From positions 1 to 9,239 of the forward strand of contig CAMDRY010000096.1 in the NCBI GenBank assembly GCA_945906975.1: a stretch of DNA of 9,239 bases, in the 5' to 3' direction. This stretch comes from Bordetella parapertussis (GTDB lineage: Bacteria > Pseudomonadota > Gammaproteobacteria > Burkholderiales > SG8-39). Positions 6,011-9,239 of the stretch are shown here, in pieces. The stretch's first letter is position 1. Every line of letters starts with the position of its first letter. The notes below the pieces were generated by a model that was given only the letters and a program-made list of their open reading frames with translations, had not been told where the DNA came from and ran no database searches. The position numbers and the translations under genes were made by a program.

Positions 6011-6694
6011 TCATTTCAAGCGGCGATCCCCGCCGCGGCGCCGATCAGGCCCCTGGTAGGCCGGATCCTGGCCACCGCGGCGTTCGACCCCGCTTCGGCC
6101 ATAGGCGTTTTCGGCACTGCGCGGGCGCGGCAGGGCATTTTGCTCCGCCTTGTCGCCTGGCAGCGCACCTAGCACAACGCCTGCTGCAGCATTCCGCCCC
6201 TCCAGAATGCCGAAAATCAACCAGCACACCGATACATTTGCCGCTAACAAGAGTAATTCAAGAAACAACATCGGCGCAAAGATGCCGCGCTCAAGGCCGC
6301 CGCCAAAAGCAATATCAAAACCATGAAAACTGGCCGCTCCCATGCGCGACGCCGGCATGGTTTCAAATGGCGGAAACAACATGATGATGATGAACGCCGC
6401 CACTGCCAGTGACAGCAACACCTGCTGCGGCTTGCGCGGCGGACGCACCGGGTCGCCGCCGCTTCCGCGCAAAAACATCAGTGCAAGAACAAGCCCGACA
6501 GAAACCGCCAGCAATTGCACAACCAGCAGACCCACATTGACACTCTGACCCGGCGGCGATTGCAACACAAAATAATAGGCATCAAACGCGGGCTCAATGC
6601 GCCCGACCGTAATACGATCGTAGGGTGGAAAAAGCAGCATTAGCAGGGCATTGACGAGGCCGCCGGCAACTGCAGTGAGCTGGAATTTATTCAT
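6011..6694 (-). CDS. Four-helix membrane protein with internal duplication and DRR-type tail
   Basis: This 227-aa inner-membrane protein is of unknown function. Predicted helices lie at about residues 7-22, 54-75, 91-107 and 138-163. The two halves look duplicated: LLMLLFPPYD (17-26) matches IIIMLFPPFE (102-111), each followed by a loop with FDAYYFVL or FDIAF and a second helix, 85 residues apart. Residues 164-227 form a cytoplasmic-looking hydrophilic tail rich in Arg, Gly and Pro, ending ERRGGQDPAYQGPDRRRGGDRR. DRR repeats of this type recur at the ends of many bacterial membrane and signalling proteins. No Shine-Dalgarno precedes the ATG. A possible 45-codon ORF overlaps the start by 8 bases, which would allow coupled translation. 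It probably belongs with the SemiSWEET gene upstream. Confidence 0.75.
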   Translation of the reverse strand: MNKFQLTAVAGGLVNALLMLLFPPYDRITVGRIEPAFDAYYFVLQSPPGQSVNVGLLVVQLLAVSVGLVLALMFLRGSGGDPVRPPRKPQQVLLSLAVAAFIIIMLFPPFETMPASRMGAASFHGFDIAFGGGLERGIFAPMLFLELLLLAANVSVCWLIFGILEGRNAAAGVVLGALPGDKAEQNALPRPRSAENAYGRSGVERRGGQDPAYQGPDRRRGGDRRLK

Positions 6695-6824
6695 TTTGAG
6701 ATATCAGCTTATTCGAAATGGCGTAGAGGTGAGGACGCGCTACATTACAAACGGCACCGCAAAAAACAGGGCAGACATGAAAGAAAACACCTAGCACGAA
6801 AAAAAACCAAAAGACTTCCATCAT
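6687..6824 (-). CDS. Possible 45-codon hydrophobic small ORF
   Basis: Starting with an ATG that overlaps the SemiSWEET stop in ATGA (6821-6824), an ORF runs MMEVFWFFFVLGVFFHVCPV and on to SQNE, stopping 8 bases inside the next gene. The first 25 residues would form one membrane helix. It exactly fills the 126-base gap between two membrane protein genes, and its end could feed ribosomes to a downstream start that lacks a Shine-Dalgarno. Against it: heavy TTT use, unlike the neighbours, and the T-rich stretch could simply be an untranslated spacer. I give it low confidence. Confidence 0.25.
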   Translation of the reverse strand: MMEVFWFFFVLGVFFHVCPVFCGAVCNVARPHLYAISNKLISQNE

Positions 6825-7075
6825 CCAAAGCGCAGTTTCATCGCCAGCACGGCACCCGCGAGCACCAAGGTCACCGCATTGGCCACGATTACAGGCATCG
6901 TTCCGGTCAAAAGACCATAGCCGAACCACAGCGCCACACCGGCAGTAAAAATCAGGTACATCGGAAGGGAAATATCTCGCGCAGAACGCGATTTCCACAC
7001 CTGCCATACCTGCGGAACGAAGGCGATTGTGGTGAACAGTCCGGCCAGCAAACCGACGATAGAATCAAGGTTCAT
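6821..7075 (-). CDS. SemiSWEET-type sugar transporter
   Basis: This 84-aa protein has three transmembrane helices, the size and order of bacterial SemiSWEETs, which dimerise to move sugars passively across the inner membrane. The PQ-loop motif is in helix 1 (AFVPQVWQVWKSRSARDIS; P21, Q22). Helix 2 contains Trp50 (ALWFGYGLL) and helix 3 Asn66 (VIVANAVTL). The 16-residue spacing equals that of the Trp and Asn that line the sugar pocket in characterised SemiSWEETs. Shine-Dalgarno AAGGA lies six bases before the ATG, supporting this start. Upstream (22 bp) is the acyl-CoA ligase relic, so it is now either read from the mshMN transcript or from its own promoter. Substrate preference cannot be read from the sequence. 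Confidence 0.9.
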   Translation of the reverse strand: MNLDSIVGLLAGLFTTIAFVPQVWQVWKSRSARDISLPMYLIFTAGVALWFGYGLLTGTMPVIVANAVTLVLAGAVLAMKLRFG

Positions 7076-7097
7076 CCGCTATCCTTTATTGGTTCAG

Positions 7098-7311
7098 TCA
7101 AATTTTTTTGTACGCCAGCTCATGCAATCTGGATACGCGCCGTTGCACCTTGCCTTTGGTCGTCATCGGCAATACCGCTATGAACTCAATCTTGCGCGGA
7201 CGCCGATCTGATGGCTCGCAAGGTGCGCCAATACGTTTCGGGCCGTTGCGGCAGCATGATCGCCCCCAGCGCCACCAGTGCATTGCTGAGCCGCTTGGCC
7301 TGCCACTGCAG
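7098..7311 (-). pseudogene. Collapsed acyl-CoA synthetase (AMP-forming ligase) pseudogene
   Basis: Three short minus-strand segments match one enzyme family in the correct order but in three frames. From about 7308, LQWQAKRLSNALVALG joins directly to IMLPQRPET, the N-terminal lobe with the usual GDRVA-type segment missing. One base is then lost, and the next frame gives VLAHLASHQIG. At about 7200 the sequence jumps in the third frame to RPRKIEFIAVLPMTTKGKVQRR, the C-terminal motif containing the catalytic Lys of the adenylation domain, ending AYKKI and TGA at 7098-7100. About 400 codons, including the ATP-binding P-loop and the core, are gone. This is a relic of a medium-chain or aromatic acyl-CoA ligase and cannot be functional. 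It lies between mshN and the SemiSWEET gene. Confidence 0.8.
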
Positions 7312-7362
7312 GTTCCAACAGGGTCATCTGGCGACGCAGCAGGCGAGGGCCGCGTCGGCTCT

Positions 7363-8637
7363 TTACTGCAGTTGCGTGATTCGCTGCTCTACAAACGCCA
7401 ACAACTCCGGCGACAAAGTCCCTGCGCTGCGGGCGCGGCGGAATGCCTCTGCCGCCTCCGCCGGCTGTTTGAGTGTTTGCAGCGAGATGCCAAGCCCCAT
7501 CCACCACACACCGCTACCCGGTTGCAGCCGCAATACCGTTTGATAAATGTCGGCGGCCTCCTTGTGACGCGCAAGCCGTTGCAGAATAGCCGCGGAAAAC
7601 GCCAGATAGTCGGCGTTATTATCAGCTGTCGCGCCATGTTTTTGCAGCGTAGCCAGTGCGCCGTTCAGATCCCCGCGCTCGACCTGGATGCGTGCCAACA
7701 ACATGGCAAAGCCCGTCTGTGAAGGGTTGATCGCAAGTCCGTCCTGCAACAGGTGTTGCGCATCATCAACACGCCGGTTTTCAAGTTGCAGGCCCACCGC
7801 CGTCTGGCGTGCGACCTCGTAGGCCGGATCAAGCGACAGGCTTGCATTGAGCGACTCCATCGCCTCGGCGATCCGCCCCTGGTTGATGAACGCGGTGGCG
7901 CGCCGGAATTCGGCGTCGGCGCGCTCCCGGTTGCTGGCGTTGCTACGTTTTTCAATTTTCCCGTCGCCTGCCGGCGCCTTGGTCGGAGCCGGACTCACCT
8001 GTGGCTTGAGCAACATCGGCGAGGCCGTGTGCGGCGTGGCAGCAGCGGCCGCTCCCTCCACGGTCTTCGCGTCAGGCGAAGAAATGCCCCTGCCTTTTTG
8101 TTCCACCTTTGAAGCCGGGGGTTTAGCGCGCCGGACTAAAGCGGGTATTGGCGTGGTGATTTCCGTCGCCAGCCTGAGCATGTCGATCCTCACCGGCTCC
8201 ATGGCTGTTGCGATCGGCGCGACAGCCGGCGCGGACGGCAACTCCGCCGGCTTTTCCGTAAGCGCAGGTGCAAGCCCCGAAACTACGCTCGCAATCACGG
8301 CCTCAGAGGACCCGGCAGGCGCTTCCGCGGATGCCACCGTCGTATTTACCGTTGTTGCCGATGGCGGCACAGCTACAACGCCCTTGGCCTGAAAAGCAAG
8401 ATCGGTCACCACCGATGTGGGTGCGATCTGCCATAACAACCAGGCAATCCAGCCCAGCGCTCCTATCATCAATGCGGCCATCGCACGCCAGAATGCCTCG
8501 CCAAAATCACGCTTCGCCTTGACCGGCCGCAACTGTTGCACGAGCGCCTTCACGTTGGCCGGCGACCCGGGCTTGCCCGTCTCGTCAACGGCATGGCGCT
8601 TGTCCAGCTCTTGCAGCATTTTATTGATCAGGCTCAT
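7363..8637 (-). CDS. mshN: MSHA biogenesis protein MshN (TPR protein)
   Basis: This 424-aa protein belongs to the accessory set of the mannose-sensitive haemagglutinin type IV pilus. The N-terminus MSLINKMLQELDKRHA is the MshN signature. One transmembrane helix lies at about residues 52-70 (AMAALMIGALGWIAWLLWQ), so the protein is anchored in the inner membrane with its bulk in the periplasm. A long Ala/Pro/Thr-rich linker (about 85-230) leads to a TPR domain at about 238-410: ADAEFRRATAFINQGRIAEA, YEVARQTAVGLQLENRRVDDA, AFSAAILQRLARHKEAADIY and GLGISLQTLKQPAEAAEAFR are successive TPR helices. The TPRs probably contact other MSHA assembly proteins. The ATG overlaps the mshM stop (ATGA, 8634-8637). 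It is the last MSHA gene here: mshE is not found after it. Confidence 0.9.
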   Translation of the reverse strand: MSLINKMLQELDKRHAVDETGKPGSPANVKALVQQLRPVKAKRDFGEAFWRAMAALMIGALGWIAWLLWQIAPTSVVTDLAFQAKGVVAVPPSATTVNTTVASAEAPAGSSEAVIASVVSGLAPALTEKPAELPSAPAVAPIATAMEPVRIDMLRLATEITTPIPALVRRAKPPASKVEQKGRGISSPDAKTVEGAAAAATPHTASPMLLKPQVSPAPTKAPAGDGKIEKRSNASNRERADAEFRRATAFINQGRIAEAMESLNASLSLDPAYEVARQTAVGLQLENRRVDDAQHLLQDGLAINPSQTGFAMLLARIQVERGDLNGALATLQKHGATADNNADYLAFSAAILQRLARHKEAADIYQTVLRLQPGSGVWWMGLGISLQTLKQPAEAAEAFRRARSAGTLSPELLAFVEQRITQLQ

Positions 8638-9239
8638 CGCAGCAGCATCCAGCCCAATCCACTGCCCGCAACGCAGGCCGAGGCAAACCAGACCCAGGCG
8701 CGGTGCGATCGGTATGAGGCCGGCGTATCGGCAACCGCGGCGCGCGCCTGCTGCCAGCCGACGCGGCGCCTGCCCTCCCCGTACGCAGCCATCAGCGCCT
8801 TGTTGGCAAGGATATTCACCAAACGCGGCACGCCCTGGCTCGCCCGGTGGATCACCCCCACCGCCGCACGCGAAAATACCGCATCGCCGCTATACCCGGC
8901 GACCGACAAGCGGTAGGCCAGGTAGTGGTCGGTTTCGCGGCGCGTCAGCGTGCCCATGTGATGCTGAAAAGTTATGCGCTGGCGCAACTGGCGCACGGAA
9001 TTCTCCGCCAAGCGTTCGTCAAGTTCCGGCTGCCCGAACAGGATCACCTGCACCAACTTTCTTTTTTCAGTTTCAAGATTGGTCAGCAAACGCAGGGTCT
9101 CGAGCGACTCGAGCGGCATGGCCTGCGTCTCGTCCAGGCAGACCACGACGCGCTTTTTGCGCCTGGCGAAATCGAGCAAGCCCAGGTTGAGCGCCTTGAG
9201 CAGGTGGTGCTGGTCGAGCGCACCCTCGATTTTCAGTCC
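8634..9239 (-). CDS. mshM: MSHA biogenesis ATPase MshM (ExeA-like), 5' end outside the window
   Basis: The frame is open to the window edge and gives 201 C-terminal residues, so the N-terminus with Walker A is missing. Present are Walker B with the catalytic acid (VVVCLDETQAMP), the ExeA/MshM segment ESLETLRLLTNLETEKRKL, sensor-like VILFGQPELDERLAE, LRQRITFQ and the lid-region GVPRLVNILANKALMAAYGEG. The C-terminal helix (AWVWFASACVAGSGLGWMLL) is probably a membrane anchor. ExeA-like AAA+ ATPases help assemble or place the secretin through the cell wall. In MSHA systems MshM sits beside the MshL secretin. It overlaps mshN by ATGA, so the two are translationally coupled. Confidence 0.9.
   Translation of the reverse strand, partial: GLKIEGALDQHHLLKALNLGLLDFARRKKRVVVCLDETQAMPLESLETLRLLTNLETEKRKLVQVILFGQPELDERLAENSVRQLRQRITFQHHMGTLTRRETDHYLAYRLSVAGYSGDAVFSRAAVGVIHRASQGVPRLVNILANKALMAAYGEGRRRVGWQQARAAVADTPASYRSHRAWVWFASACVAGSGLGWMLLR

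Noticed and set aside
6825..7007. N-terminal part of a longer minus frame overlapping the SemiSWEET gene
   Set aside because: It lies in another frame over a clear three-helix transporter gene; only the part after 6824 is considered as a possible small ORF.
7178..7507. 109-codon minus ORF over the mshN end and the ligase relic
   Set aside because: Most of it is a shadow of mshN and of the wrong frame of the relic; only the short VLAHLASHQIG piece is meaningful, as part of the pseudogene.
7847..8392. 181-codon plus-strand ORF rich in Ala/Gly/Ser that looks like a secreted protein
   Set aside because: It is the reverse complement of the Ala/Pro linker and TPR region of mshN, whose frame is supported by its signature N-terminus and TPRs.
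8417..9190. 257-codon open frame on the plus strand
   Set aside because: It is antisense to mshN/mshM and has Pro/Arg/Ser-rich low-complexity composition typical of a shadow frame in GC-rich DNA.
1..9239. CRISPR arrays, insertion sequences with terminal inverted repeats, rRNA, riboswitches
   Set aside because: No regularly spaced repeats, no transposase frame and no recognisable riboswitch core were seen.

Overview
The window looks like chromosomal DNA of a GC-rich betaproteobacterium. I infer this from the dapA-bamC-MBL-hydrolase order, a MAAI-type glutathione transferase, MSHA pilus accessory genes and TAAAAT/TATAAT promoter-like boxes. A Nitrosomonadales/Gallionellales- or Rhodocyclales-like host is plausible, but I cannot fix the genus by eye. 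Nearly all genes lie on the minus strand. Only a C-terminal gene scrap at the left edge and a tRNA-Arg are on the plus strand.

Left part (1-3900): a plus-strand gene tail ends at 37 and is followed by a strong, probably bidirectional terminator. Reading leftward from about 3900 come a 60-aa single-pass membrane protein, a TehB-like SAM methyltransferase, dapA (lysine/diaminopimelate synthesis), bamC (outer-membrane assembly lipoprotein) and a YycJ/WalJ-like metallo-beta-lactamase-fold hydrolase. dapA and bamC overlap by ATGA, and the hydrolase follows bamC closely, so these three look like one operon.

Middle part (4050-5260): a tRNA-Arg(CCU) gene with its own promoter-like box faces a toxin-first RelE/XRE toxin-antitoxin pair. 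Directly upstream of the toxin, in the same orientation, is an intact-looking C-terminal scrap of a tyrosine recombinase that still has the catalytic Tyr. tRNA, toxin-antitoxin pair and integrase scrap together look like the remains of a tRNA-targeting mobile element. No flanking att repeat was found by eye.

Right part (5261-9239): a zeta-class GST/maleylacetoacetate isomerase, a four-helix membrane protein built from an internal duplication with a DRR-type charged tail, a possible 45-codon coupled small ORF and a SemiSWEET sugar transporter. Next is a collapsed acyl-CoA ligase pseudogene, in which N- and C-terminal scraps are fused in three frames. Last are mshN and the 3' two-thirds of mshM, overlapping by ATGA. 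mshE/mshG, which commonly follow mshN, are absent. The pseudogene sits at that border.

I found no convincing wholly new system. The most rewarding items are the two gene remnants (integrase and acyl-CoA ligase), the repeated GTTAT boxes before the toxin gene, the duplicated membrane protein and the coupled small ORF.
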